Source of the DNA: JACZSB01 sp965372015
GTDB lineage: Bacteria; Fidelibacterota; Marinisomatia; SCGC-AAA003-L08; TS1B11
Reading direction: 5' to 3'
Length of the DNA: 13,417 nt
NCBI GenBank assembly: GCA_965372015.1
Contig: CBDVAP010000078.1
Span: 1 to 13,417 of the forward strand
How positions within the stretch are numbered: the stretch's first letter is position 1; every line of letters starts with the position of its first letter. The translations under genes and the position numbers were made by a program. Of this stretch, positions 1 to 7,624 are shown piece by piece. Under the pieces are notes generated by a model, which was not told the origin of the DNA, searched no databases, and saw only the letters and a list, made by a program, of their open reading frames with translations.

Positions 1-1
1 A

Positions 2-868
2 GGCTCAGGGAGCCAGATCTTCTGGCTGACCCGCTGGCCGGAAATCCTCCCCGATACCGTGGATCGGAGGCTCCCGTTCGATCTCCCAAGCATTCTTTAC
101 CTGGAGCAGGTGAAATTTGATCTGCTCATCAACCTGGACAAGGATCTGGAAGCCTGCGCCCTGGCCGGCCGGCTGCAAGCTGATAAGAAGCACGGCTTCA
201 TTCTATCCGGTGGTGTTCCGGCCCCGGTGGATCAGCTGGCCGAAAAAAAGTTCCTCACCGGGCTATTCGACGATATTGGCCGGGCCAACACCAAATCATA
301 TCCCGCAGAGATATTCGAGATCATTGGTCAAACCTTCAAGGGTGAAAAGTACGCTATAGCCGATTATGCCTCGGATGAACCGTGGTCCCTGCCGGCCGGT
401 GGTCCCCTGGTGGGACTGAATACCGGCTGCGGCCGGCGCTGGCTGACACGTCTGTGGCCCGAAGAGTACTGGATACAGTTGGCAGCCCAGCTTCAGGAGC
501 AGGGCTACCGGGTACTGCTCCTGGGCGGCCCCGATGAGGATGAGGCCAACCGGCGTATCCAGGCCGCTTCGGGGGCCCTGTATCTGGGAACTTTTCCGTT
601 GGAGCGGTTCATCAGCCTCTTGAACCAGTGCCACCTGGTAGTGACGCTGGTGACCATGGCCTTGCACCTGGCCATCGCCCTGGAAAAAAAGATCGTCCTG
701 CTCAATAACATTTTCAACCGCCACGAATTCGAGCTCTATGGTCTGGGTGAAATCCTGGAACCCCCCAATTGCACCTGCTACTTCGCCCAGGAATGCGACC
801 GGGAGTGCATGCGGGAGCTGCCGGTGGCGGAACTATTCGAGACGGTAACTCGCTTGCTGCCCATCTGA
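2..868 (+). CDS. Glycosyltransferase family 9 (heptosyltransferase-like), 5' end cut by window edge
   Basis: The reading frame is open from the first bases of the window, so the start lies upstream; a GTG at 59 is internal. 288 residues are visible. The frame shows the GT9 two-lobed pattern: an N-terminal lobe with FDLLINLDKDLEA, then the C-terminal lobe with GLNTGCGRRW, WPEEYW and GYRVLLLGGPDEDE, the usual sugar-nucleotide binding stretch of ADP-heptose:LPS heptosyltransferases. The later ALHLAIAL block is also typical, but the Asp common in the preceding D-T motif is replaced (LVTMALH). The C-terminus carries a cysteine cluster (CTC, then two more Cys within about 12 residues). The family transfers heptose or similar sugars onto lipid-linked glycans at the inner face of the cytoplasmic membrane; the substrate here cannot be told. 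The stop TGA (866-868) shares its last base with the ATG of the next gene, so the two are translationally coupled. Confidence 0.85.
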   Translation, partial: GSGSQIFWLTRWPEILPDTVDRRLPFDLPSILYLEQVKFDLLINLDKDLEACALAGRLQADKKHGFILSGGVPAPVDQLAEKKFLTGLFDDIGRANTKSYPAEIFEIIGQTFKGEKYAIADYASDEPWSLPAGGPLVGLNTGCGRRWLTRLWPEEYWIQLAAQLQEQGYRVLLLGGPDEDEANRRIQAASGALYLGTFPLERFISLLNQCHLVVTLVTMALHLAIALEKKIVLLNNIFNRHEFELYGLGEILEPPNCTCYFAQECDRECMRELPVAELFETVTRLLPI

Positions 869-1989
869 TGAAAATCGCCCAACTGGGACCTTTCCCACCG
901 TTCCGAGGCGGCATCCAGCACTTCAATACGCTGCTGTACCGGCAGTTAATCACCCGCCACCAAGTACGGGTGATCAATTTCCGTCGCCAATACCCCAACA
1001 TCCTATTCCCCGGCACCAGCCAATTCGATGAAACCGCCGCCGTTGAGCCGGCCTTTGAGGAGCGCTTGTTCGACCCCCTGAACCCCATCTCCTGGTACCG
1101 GGTCTACCACCGGCTGGCGGACTGGCCGGCTGACCTGGTGATTTTCAAGTACTGGATGCCATACTTCGCTCCCGGCCTGGGATCGGTGATGCGCTTACTG
1201 GGCCGCCGGAATGTCACCCGGAGTCTGTGCATTATCGATAATCTGGCCCCCCACGAGCATCGTCCCGGTGACCGGCTGCTTAACCGCTATCTGGTGAACA
1301 GCACCGACCTGTTCATTCCCATGTCCACCGTTATCGAGCAGCAGCTGTTGGCACTCAAACCGACGGCGCGCTACCAGCTCAACCCCCACCCCACCTACAC
1401 CAATTTCGGCCCCCGGCTGCCGCGAGATCAGGCCCGGCGGCGATTGGGGCTGGGGCCGGAACCGGTCCTGCTTTACTTCGGCTATATCCGTAAATATAAA
1501 GGCCTGCTGACACTCCTGGAGGCCTTGCCCGCGGTAGTGGAGCGCTTGGGAGCCAAAACGATTATCGCCGGAGAGTTTTACGACGACCCGGCCGAATACC
1601 AGGCCCTGATGGAAAATCCGGTGCTGGCGCCCTATCTGGTGGATGCCACCCGCTTTATTCCCGACGACGAGGTGGCGATCTATTTTTCTGCCGCCGACGT
1701 GGTGGTGCTGCCCTACCTGACTGCCACTCAGAGCGGCATCGTCTCCATCGCCCTGGAATATGAAGTGCCCTGCATCGTCACTTCGGTGGGCGGTCTGCCG
1801 GAAGTAGTGCTGCACGGCCGTACCGGTCTGGTTGTGCCGCCCCATGACCCGCCGGCCCTCGCTCAGGCCATCATTGAATTCTTTACCACCGTTGACAGAC
1901 AGCAGATGGTTAAGCGGATCGCCGAGGAGAAACAACGCTTCAGCTGGTCATCGCTGGTAGACACTATCGAAGCTCTGGCGGACGGTTAG
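868..1989 (+). CDS. Glycosyltransferase family 4 (GT-B fold)
   Basis: A complete gene of 373 residues. The ATG at 868 overlaps the preceding stop by one base (TGATG); no Shine-Dalgarno is visible, so coupling decides this start, although the frame is open further upstream (ATG at 769). The N-terminus (GPFPPFRGGIQHF) is the glycine-rich acceptor-side loop of GT4 enzymes. The C-terminal Rossmann lobe begins around residue 195 (PVLLYFGYIRKYKG), followed by TIIAGEFY, a VVLPYL strand, SGIVSIALE, and GGLPEVV with GRTGLVVPP. The first Glu of the usual EX7E donor-binding motif is Ser289 while the second is kept (Glu297), as in other GT4 subgroups that carry a Q/S-S-G there. It probably adds a hexose or related sugar from a nucleotide donor to a surface glycan, together with the GT9 protein. 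Donor and acceptor are unknown. Confidence 0.88.
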   Translation: MKIAQLGPFPPFRGGIQHFNTLLYRQLITRHQVRVINFRRQYPNILFPGTSQFDETAAVEPAFEERLFDPLNPISWYRVYHRLADWPADLVIFKYWMPYFAPGLGSVMRLLGRRNVTRSLCIIDNLAPHEHRPGDRLLNRYLVNSTDLFIPMSTVIEQQLLALKPTARYQLNPHPTYTNFGPRLPRDQARRRLGLGPEPVLLYFGYIRKYKGLLTLLEALPAVVERLGAKTIIAGEFYDDPAEYQALMENPVLAPYLVDATRFIPDDEVAIYFSAADVVVLPYLTATQSGIVSIALEYEVPCIVTSVGGLPEVVLHGRTGLVVPPHDPPALAQAIIEFFTTVDRQQMVKRIAEEKQRFSWSSLVDTIEALADG

Positions 1990-2024
1990 AGGGGCGCCGT
2001 TAGGGCCGGTCAATTACACTGATA

Positions 2025-2990
2025 CTAAGTGATAGGTTCTTCCCGAGTATTGGCTTGCCCGCTCCCAGCCGAGTACGCGCTTTTGATCAGATCCATCTCC
2101 TGATGACGTCGCTGGACAAACATCTCCGCCACCAAGCCCATCGAGACCAGCTGCACGCCCACGATAATCAGCAGCATGCCCAGGAACAGCAAGGGCCGGT
2201 TGCCGATCCAGATGCCGCGAAACCAGTTGATCGCCAGGTATAACGAAATACCCATACCCATACCGGATATGATTAGTCCTGCCAGGCCGAAGAAGTGCAG
2301 TGGCCGCTGGAAATAGCGCCCCAGGAACATTACAGTTAACAGGTCCAGCAACCCATGAAAATAGCGGGCCCGCCCGTACTTTGTGCTGCCGTGTAGCCGC
2401 GGCCGGTGCTCAATCACCTTTTCGGTCACCCGGAAACCCTTATATTGGGACAGGGCCGGGATGTAGCGGTGGAGGCCGCCGTAGATTTCCAGGCTTTTAA
2501 CCAACTCGGCACGATAGACTTTGAGGCCGCAGTTGGAGTCGTGGATATTGACGCCGGTCATCAGTCGAACCACGAAATTGAAAAGCTTTGAGGGCCAGCG
2601 CTTGGACAGCGGATCGTGGCGCACCTTCTTCCAACCACTCACTAAGTCCCAGCCCTCCATAAGTTTGGCTATCAGGGCCGGGATTTCAGCGGGATTATCC
2701 TGGAGGTCAGAATCCAGGGTGACCACCACCTCCCCCTGGGCGGTCTTGAAACCGGCCGCCAGGGCCGCCGCTTTGCCGTAGTTGCGGTAAAACGTGAGTA
2801 CTTTAACCCGGGAATCGCCATCAGCGATCTCTTTTAGCACGGGGCCGGAGCCGTCGTCGCTCCCATCGTCAATGTAGATGATCTCGCCCTGGTCGCCAGG
2901 CGGGATCACAGCCGCCAACTCCCGGTGTAACTGCGGTAGCGAGCCCACCTCGTTGTAAACCGGCACCACGGCGCTCACCGAATAGGTCAT
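2025..2990 (-). CDS. Polyprenyl-phosphate glycosyltransferase, GT2 (DPM1/GtrB/ArnC-like)
   Basis: 321 residues from the ATG at 2990, seven bases after the TPR gene's stop; an in-frame ATG at 3005 would add five residues and overlap that gene by 8 bases. Neither has a strong ribosome binding site; the former places the first strand (SVSAVVPVYNE) at the usual distance. GT-A domain: nucleotide-binding DDGSDDGS (about 41-48), metal-binding DSDLQD (93-98), DSNCGLK (151-157) and GSTKYG (201-206). Two C-terminal hydrophobic segments at about 230-256 and 266-292 anchor it in the membrane, as in GtrB and ArnC. The family moves a sugar from UDP/GDP/dTDP donors onto undecaprenyl or dolichyl phosphate, making a lipid-linked donor for glycan or protein decoration. 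Last gene of the minus-strand run, 35 bases from the convergent GT4 gene. Confidence 0.88.
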   Translation of the reverse strand: MTYSVSAVVPVYNEVGSLPQLHRELAAVIPPGDQGEIIYIDDGSDDGSGPVLKEIADGDSRVKVLTFYRNYGKAAALAAGFKTAQGEVVVTLDSDLQDNPAEIPALIAKLMEGWDLVSGWKKVRHDPLSKRWPSKLFNFVVRLMTGVNIHDSNCGLKVYRAELVKSLEIYGGLHRYIPALSQYKGFRVTEKVIEHRPRLHGSTKYGRARYFHGLLDLLTVMFLGRYFQRPLHFFGLAGLIISGMGMGISLYLAINWFRGIWIGNRPLLFLGMLLIIVGVQLVSMGLVAEMFVQRRHQEMDLIKSAYSAGSGQANTREEPIT

Positions 2991-2997
2991 GGTCTCA

Positions 2998-4614
2998 TCA
3001 TTCATCGGAAGCACGTACTTCGGTGGGTTGGCCGTTTTCCCGGATTTCACGGGCCTGTTGGAAATAATTCTCCGCCTGATCCCGGTCACCGAGCTCCAGG
3101 TATACTGCCCCCAAATGATCAAGGACAATAGCATTACCCCCCTTGGCCTCCAGGCTCTTGGCGATATACTTGCGGGCCTTGCCATAACGGCCCAGCCGGT
3201 ACCATATCCAGCCATAAGTATCCAGGAACGAGGAATTGCCGGGTTGCAGCTTCAACGACCGTTTGGACATTTTGCGGGCCAGCTTCAGTTGCTTCCGGCC
3301 GGGGTGGGACCGGTCTGCCAGGCTATAGGCATAATTATTCAGGGTCACCGGGTCATCATGGTCGCTTGAGAGCAACACTTCATACAGGGAATCCGAGACC
3401 CTGAACTTCTCCAAACTGGCCCAGGTGGAGGCCAGGATCCGTTTGATATACCGGGCCGAGGGCCTGCGTGCCAAAGCCCACAGCAAAGGGCCTTCGGCGT
3501 CTTTATAACGGTCAGCATCATAATACAAACGGCCCAGAAGATAATTCACATCGGTGTGCGCTGGAAAACGGGCGACGGCTTCTTCCATCACGGCGATGGC
3601 CCCTTTTAAATCATCCCGGTAGGACTTGGCGATAGCCAATCCGGTGTAGCCGCCGACACTATCGGGGTAAATCTCTCGCATCAGCTGGGACACCCGGGCC
3701 AGTTCCCGGTAATTGCCCAGTTCCGAGGCTAATCCGCCATACGTGCTGAGAACTTCCCATTGGCGCTGGCCTTCTTCGAGTAGTGCCGCTATTACCCCTA
3801 AGGCCGGTTCCAGCTCTTCTACCTGGGTGTACAGCCAGGCCAACTGCAGCCGGTTGGCGGTGGATGCCATCCCTGATGCCGACAACTGCTCATAAATTTC
3901 CAGTGCTTCCTGATAGCGCTCGGTCCGCAGGCAGATTTCCGCGTAGGTTCTTAATATCCGCAAGTCATCGGGCTGCTGCTGGTGCAGCCGCTGGTAGACC
4001 AGGTATGCCCTCTCCAGATCTCCCACGGAGAGAGCCAGCTCACCGGCCCGCGGCAACACGTGTACCTGGCCGGGATCACGATCTGCAATCAGCAGGTAGG
4101 TTTCGATGGCCTCATTAATCTTATTTAGCTTGATCTGGAGGGCCGCCTTGTGGAACAGCGGATCGATCTCGGTGGGGTCCAGCCGGGCCCACTCGTCCAG
4201 ATGATGCAGGGCGGCCGGGTAGTCCTCCCGGGCGGCGGCGTTGCGGGCCAACAGCTCATGCACCAGCGGGTCGTCCGGTTGCAGCAACAAGGCTTTCCGG
4301 CCCGCCCGGTTGGCCCGCTCCGGCCGGTGGAGCTGCATCAAGGCTTCCGCCAGGTCCAGGTAGATCGTTGCCGAGGTGGAATCGTAGCGCAGGGCCAGCT
4401 CGTAGGAAGCTACCGCCTGGCGATATTCGCCCTGTAGCATGGCCAGGTCAGCATCCAGGTAATGTGACAGCGCCCGACTGTCGTATTGCCGTTGCTGGCC
4501 GGTGCTCTTCTCCTGTGCGCCCGGGAACACTCCCGGTACCGCCAATAGGAGGATTAAAATACCTGTCCGCACCAATCGCAGCGTCACGGCAGTCAATTTA
4601 GATGCACTATTCAA
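2998..4614 (-). CDS. Exported tetratricopeptide-repeat (TPR) protein
   Basis: 538 residues from a TTG at 4614. The frame extends back to a GTG at 4668, but GAGAGG lies six bases upstream of the TTG, and that start gives a standard signal peptide: basic n-region, hydrophobic core ILILLLAV at about 19-26 and likely cleavage near PGA/QEK (31-36). There is no lipobox Cys. The mature part is almost entirely helical TPR units, recognisable by repeated A..Y..AL..P spacing, for example YRQAVASYELAL, YQEALEIYEQL, YKDAEGPLLWAL, YGKARKYIAKSL and DQAENYFQQA, about 12-14 repeats. TPR arrays are protein-binding scaffolds; periplasmic ones often serve envelope assembly or polysaccharide export. Its place between a nucleotidyltransferase and a GT2 gene suggests such a role, but the partner is unknown and no enzymatic motif is visible. 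Confidence 0.85.
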   Translation of the reverse strand: MNSASKLTAVTLRLVRTGILILLLAVPGVFPGAQEKSTGQQRQYDSRALSHYLDADLAMLQGEYRQAVASYELALRYDSTSATIYLDLAEALMQLHRPERANRAGRKALLLQPDDPLVHELLARNAAAREDYPAALHHLDEWARLDPTEIDPLFHKAALQIKLNKINEAIETYLLIADRDPGQVHVLPRAGELALSVGDLERAYLVYQRLHQQQPDDLRILRTYAEICLRTERYQEALEIYEQLSASGMASTANRLQLAWLYTQVEELEPALGVIAALLEEGQRQWEVLSTYGGLASELGNYRELARVSQLMREIYPDSVGGYTGLAIAKSYRDDLKGAIAVMEEAVARFPAHTDVNYLLGRLYYDADRYKDAEGPLLWALARRPSARYIKRILASTWASLEKFRVSDSLYEVLLSSDHDDPVTLNNYAYSLADRSHPGRKQLKLARKMSKRSLKLQPGNSSFLDTYGWIWYRLGRYGKARKYIAKSLEAKGGNAIVLDHLGAVYLELGDRDQAENYFQQAREIRENGQPTEVRASDE

Positions 4615-4620
4615 CCGAAC

Positions 4621-4626
4621 CCTCTC
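4621..4626 (-). promoter_or_regulatory. Ribosome binding site deciding the TTG start of the TPR gene
   Basis: GAGAGG on the minus strand, six bases from TTG 4614. It supports this start over the upstream in-frame GTG (4668), which has no such site and would add 18 residues ahead of the signal peptide. Confidence 0.6.
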
Positions 4627-4695
4627 GACAGAAAGTACCCATTGGGGGTGTGAAAACGGGCGGTGCACAGGGTAGCCCTCGGGAGCGACGCCGCA

Positions 4696-5598
4696 TCAGC
4701 GGCCGGTAACGTAGCCGTTCAACTGCGCCCCCGCCTGAACAATTTCATCATGGATATAGCAGTTCCGCAGTTGCGCCCCGGCCAAAATTATGCAATTGTC
4801 CATGATTGTGTCGATTATCATACAATCTTCCATAATACTGCTGGTCCGCGCCGTGGAGCCTTCCAGCCCGGAATCAGGGTGCACAAACATCCCACCCGGC
4901 AGCTGTTGCACTAAGTAGCTGTTGGTGCTCAGCAGGTTTTCCTTAGTACCGCAGTCTAACCATCGATCCAAGTTTTCGGTCCGGATCGACACGCCGTTAT
5001 CAAGCATCAGCTTCAAGGCGTCGGTGAGCTGATATTCCCCCCTGGTCATGGTGCGGTTGGCCCGCAAGGTCTCCAATGCCTCCCGTAGCCGCATCTGGCT
5101 GGCCAGCCGGTAAATTCCCGCGATGGCCAGGTTGGAGACCGGTTCGCTGGGTTTTTCCACCAGGTCTACTACCCGCCGGCCGGCAGTCTCCACAATCCCG
5201 AAATCCTCGGGATTATCCACTTCGACTACCCCGATGACATTGTTGTGGTTTTCCAGAAAACTGCCGTAGTCCAGCTCCATTATGGTGTCGGCCAGTACTA
5301 TCACCACCGGCTCGTCCACCGCCTCCAGACCCAGTTTTACCGCATCGCCCAGCCCCAGCTGTTGGGTCTGCTCCACGTAAGTAACCGGCAGACTGTCGTA
5401 GCGGGACATGAACTCACGAATTTGGTCGCCTAAATGGCCCACGATAAAGGTGATGCTGGTGATCCCGGCCTCCAGCAAGGGCGCCAGAATATGCTCCAAT
5501 ACCGGTTTGCCCGCCACCGGAAGCAACGCCTTCTGCAGGGTCCGTGTATGGGGTTGCAAACGGGTCCCTTGGCCCGCGATGGGAATAATCGCTTTCAT
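4696..5598 (-). CDS. Sugar-1-phosphate nucleotidyltransferase (RmlA/GlmU-N-like) with short C-terminal hexapeptide tail
   Basis: 300 residues. Signature elements in order: GQGTRLQP (9-16) and QKALLPVAGKP (22-32), the nucleotide and phosphate binding loop with Lys23; LADT (102-105), with Asp104 in the metal position where relatives usually have LGDT or LGDN; EKP (148-150); SNLAIAGIY (155-163); GEYQLTD (187-193); WLDCGT (213-218). The tail (about 238-298) has irregular isoleucine-rich repeats such as CIILAGAQL, resembling a left-handed beta-helix of about two turns. The family condenses a sugar-1-phosphate (glucose, N-acetylglucosamine or mannose) with dTTP or UTP to give a nucleotide sugar and pyrophosphate; the sugar cannot be assigned from sequence. 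It probably supplies donors to the neighbouring glycosyltransferases. No clear ribosome binding site precedes the ATG. It lies 45 bases after hpf and 81 bases before the TPR gene. Confidence 0.85.
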   Translation of the reverse strand: MKAIIPIAGQGTRLQPHTRTLQKALLPVAGKPVLEHILAPLLEAGITSITFIVGHLGDQIREFMSRYDSLPVTYVEQTQQLGLGDAVKLGLEAVDEPVVIVLADTIMELDYGSFLENHNNVIGVVEVDNPEDFGIVETAGRRVVDLVEKPSEPVSNLAIAGIYRLASQMRLREALETLRANRTMTRGEYQLTDALKLMLDNGVSIRTENLDRWLDCGTKENLLSTNSYLVQQLPGGMFVHPDSGLEGSTARTSSIMEDCMIIDTIMDNCIILAGAQLRNCYIHDEIVQAGAQLNGYVTGR

Positions 5599-5643
5599 TT
5601 GCAGTGCATCTTAAGGGGGTCGCTTTGAGGCTCTGAGGGCCGC

Positions 5644-5955
5644 CTATTTCTCCACTAACTTTTCCTTATAACGATTGAGCTGCGCCTTTATCTTTTCAAC
5701 AGCCAGAACCACTGCCCGGTCCATCTTGGGATCAGATTCAAAGGCGGTGAAATTGTGTTTCTTGGAATGGGCTATAATCTCCACCTCCTTCATACCTTGT
5801 TCGTGAGTCAGAATAATGTGGTAATCTAATATACCGTCAAAATAGCGGTTTAATTTGCGAATCTCCTTCTCAACAAAGGTTCGCAGCATCTTCGGCGCTT
5901 TAAAATGGCGCGCTGTTATTTCGATCCGAATGCCTCTGGCTACTCCGTTTGGCAT
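5644..5955 (-). CDS. hpf: Ribosome hibernation promoting factor, short form (HPF/YfiA family)
   Basis: 103 residues, the length of the short HPF/RaiA form, without the C-terminal dimerisation domain of long HPF. The protein shows the beta-alpha-beta-beta-beta-alpha layout: IRIEITARHF at about 9-18, a helix EKEIRKLNRYF, strands DYHIILTH and KEVEIIAHSKKHNFTA, then a helix DRAVVLAVEKIKAQLNRYKEKL ending basic. Proteins of this family bind the 30S decoding channel and inactivate or protect ribosomes in stationary phase or stress. The start has a strong TAAGGAG eight bases upstream. It lies 43 bases downstream of pckA and 45 bases upstream of the nucleotidyltransferase gene; a short direct repeat lies in the gap in front of it. 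Confidence 0.9.
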   Translation of the reverse strand: MPNGVARGIRIEITARHFKAPKMLRTFVEKEIRKLNRYFDGILDYHIILTHEQGMKEVEIIAHSKKHNFTAFESDPKMDRAVVLAVEKIKAQLNRYKEKLVEK

Positions 5956-5963
5956 AAACTGGT

Positions 5964-5970
5964 CTCCTTA
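5964..5970 (-). promoter_or_regulatory. Strong Shine-Dalgarno of hpf
   Basis: TAAGGAG on the minus strand, eight bases before the hpf ATG. It is stronger than the sites at most other junctions in the cluster, consistent with independent, high translation of hpf. Confidence 0.65.
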
Positions 5971-5988
5971 TGTTTCGGTACTGTTTCG
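5971..5988 (-). repeat. Seven-base direct repeat upstream of hpf, period 11
   Basis: On the minus strand CGAAACA occurs twice (5982-5988 and 5971-5977), start to start 11 bases, about one helical turn, between the pckA stop and the hpf ribosome binding site. It could be an operator half-site pair or chance; no promoter hexamers are convincing around it. Confidence 0.35.
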
Positions 5989-5998
5989 TTGGTCATTC

Positions 5999-7600
5999 TT
6001 AAATTCGGGGACCGGCTGGCGCCAATTCCTCCCCGGCAGCAGTGTACTTGGAAAAATTCTCCTTGAATTTGTCTGCCAGCATCCCCGCCGTTTCATCATA
6101 TGCCTGTCCATCGGCCCAGGTTCCCCTGGGACGCAAAATGGCGCTGTCAACCCCCGGCAGCGACTGGGGCACCAGGGTCCCGAACACCGGGTCCTCGGTA
6201 CACTCCACCTCCTCGATGGCCCCCGTAAGAATGCTGGTGATTATCCCCCGGGTGGCCTGGATCGATATCCGCTGGGCCCCGCTGGTGGCGCTGCCGCCCG
6301 ACCAACCGGTGTTCACCAGGTAGACCTTCGAGCCGTGGGTGTCCAGTTTCTCCCGTAGCAATTGGGCGTAGGTCAGCGGCGGCAGGGGCAGAAACGGGCC
6401 CCCGAAACAAGGTGAAAAGGTCGCCTGGGGTTCGGTGATCCCCCGCTCCGTGCCGGCCACCTTGGCCGTGTACCCGCTGATGAAGTGATACATCGCCTGC
6501 AAAGTATTCAACTTCGATACCGGCGGCAGCACTCCGTAGGCGTCGGCGCTCAGGAAAATGATCGTATCGGGGTGGCCGGCAATGCTGGCGCCGCCTCCGG
6601 CGAATAGTGAGTTCTCGATGTGGTCCAGTGGGTAGGACACTCGGGTGTTCTCCGTCTTGGAAGCATCAGAATAGTCCACTTTCAGGCTCTCCGGGTCATA
6701 GACCACGTTCTCCAGCAGCGCCCCGAAGCGGATGGCGTTATAGATGTCCGGCTCGGCCTCGGGGTCTAAGTTGATCACCTTGGCATAGCAGCCACCCTCA
6801 AAGTTAAAGATGCCGTGCTCCGACCAACCGTGTTCGTCGTCACCTATCAGTGGCCGGTTGGGATCGGTGGACAGGGTGGTCTTGCCCGTACCCGACAGGC
6901 CGAAAAACAGGGCCGGGTGCTCGCCTTCCTTGTCGGTGTTGGCCGAACAGTGCATGGCCAGAACGCCCTTTAAGGGCAGCTGGTAGTTCATTACCGAGAA
7001 GATGCCTTTTTTCATCTCCCCGCCGTACTCCGAACCGCCGATAATGGCCAACCGCCGGGCCAGGTTAAAGATTATAAAGGTGGAAGAGTTCAACCCGTGC
7101 TGTTTCCAGTCCTCATCCACCACATCGGAGGCGTTGATAATGGTAAAGTCCGGCGCCTGAGTCTTCAGTTCCTCCGCCGTGGGCCGGATGAACATGTTTT
7201 GGCAGAAATGGGCTTGCCAGGCCTTCTTGGCCAGGATTCGCACATTGATGCTGTGGCGCGGGTCGGCCCCGCAACGCCCGTCGAACAGGTAAACCCCGCG
7301 CCCATTGGGATCACTGTTATAATAGTCCAGCACCGCCTTGAGCAAATGATCAAAGACTTGCTCGCTCACCTTGCGGTTCACCGGGCCCCACCAGAGCTTG
7401 TCGTTGGTAGTGGGCTCATCCACGATAAAACGGTCATTGGGCGACCGGCCGGTGTAGATCCCGGTATCCACCATCACAGCGCCCCGGGGACCCATCCGGC
7501 CACCGTCCAACCGCAGCTCATGCTCCACCAGCCGGGCCACCGGCCAGTTGCGACGCACCTCACCAGGATTTGTAATTCCGATTTCTTCCAAGCCGTACAT
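5999..7600 (-). CDS. pckA: Phosphoenolpyruvate carboxykinase (ATP)
   Basis: 533 residues, normal for the ATP-dependent enzyme (EC 4.1.1.49), which converts oxaloacetate plus ATP to phosphoenolpyruvate, CO2 and ADP at the entry to gluconeogenesis; in some anaerobes it runs in the carboxylating direction. Active-site elements are intact: Arg52 in TGRSPND, Tyr192 and Lys198 in EYGGEMKKG, His217 in MHCSAN, P-loop GLSGTGKTT (234-242), metal and ATP binding LIGDDEHGW (251-259) and Arg320 in ENTRVSYP. The kinase P-loop and GEMKKG stretch separate it from the unrelated-length GTP type. The ATG follows a full AGGAGG with an eight-base spacer. It starts 24 bases after xerC and ends 43 bases before hpf, an unusual position for pckA; nothing in the sequence suggests recent transfer. 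Confidence 0.96.
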   Translation of the reverse strand: MYGLEEIGITNPGEVRRNWPVARLVEHELRLDGGRMGPRGAVMVDTGIYTGRSPNDRFIVDEPTTNDKLWWGPVNRKVSEQVFDHLLKAVLDYYNSDPNGRGVYLFDGRCGADPRHSINVRILAKKAWQAHFCQNMFIRPTAEELKTQAPDFTIINASDVVDEDWKQHGLNSSTFIIFNLARRLAIIGGSEYGGEMKKGIFSVMNYQLPLKGVLAMHCSANTDKEGEHPALFFGLSGTGKTTLSTDPNRPLIGDDEHGWSEHGIFNFEGGCYAKVINLDPEAEPDIYNAIRFGALLENVVYDPESLKVDYSDASKTENTRVSYPLDHIENSLFAGGGASIAGHPDTIIFLSADAYGVLPPVSKLNTLQAMYHFISGYTAKVAGTERGITEPQATFSPCFGGPFLPLPPLTYAQLLREKLDTHGSKVYLVNTGWSGGSATSGAQRISIQATRGIITSILTGAIEEVECTEDPVFGTLVPQSLPGVDSAILRPRGTWADGQAYDETAGMLADKFKENFSKYTAAGEELAPAGPRI

Positions 7601-7608
7601 TGATAGTT

Positions 7609-7614
7609 CCTCCT
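7609..7614 (-). promoter_or_regulatory. Consensus Shine-Dalgarno of pckA
   Basis: AGGAGG on the minus strand with an eight-base spacer to the ATG at 7600, inside the 24-base gap after xerC. The strongest ribosome binding site in the window; it fixes the start. Confidence 0.75.
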
Positions 7615-7624
7615 GCCGGTCAGC

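Noticed and set aside
1195..1935. A 246-codon open frame on the minus strand inside the GT4 gene
   Set aside because: Antisense to a well-supported glycosyltransferase, compositionally rich in Gly/His/Gln with no domain pattern; a shadow of GC-rich coding.
3006..3215. Extended N-terminus for the GT2 gene (open frame back to 3215)
   Set aside because: The extra 70 residues lie over the TPR gene in another frame and match no GT2 feature; the family's first strand begins right after the ATG at 2990.
4615..4695. Possible promoter in the 81-base gap before the TPR gene
   Set aside because: No -35/-10 pair with acceptable spacing was convincing; only the ribosome binding site is supported.
5599..5643. 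Possible hairpin between hpf and the nucleotidyltransferase (CCTCAGAGCCTC)
   Set aside because: The self-complementary part is only about three base pairs with no T-tract; it reads better as a small direct repeat of CCTCA.
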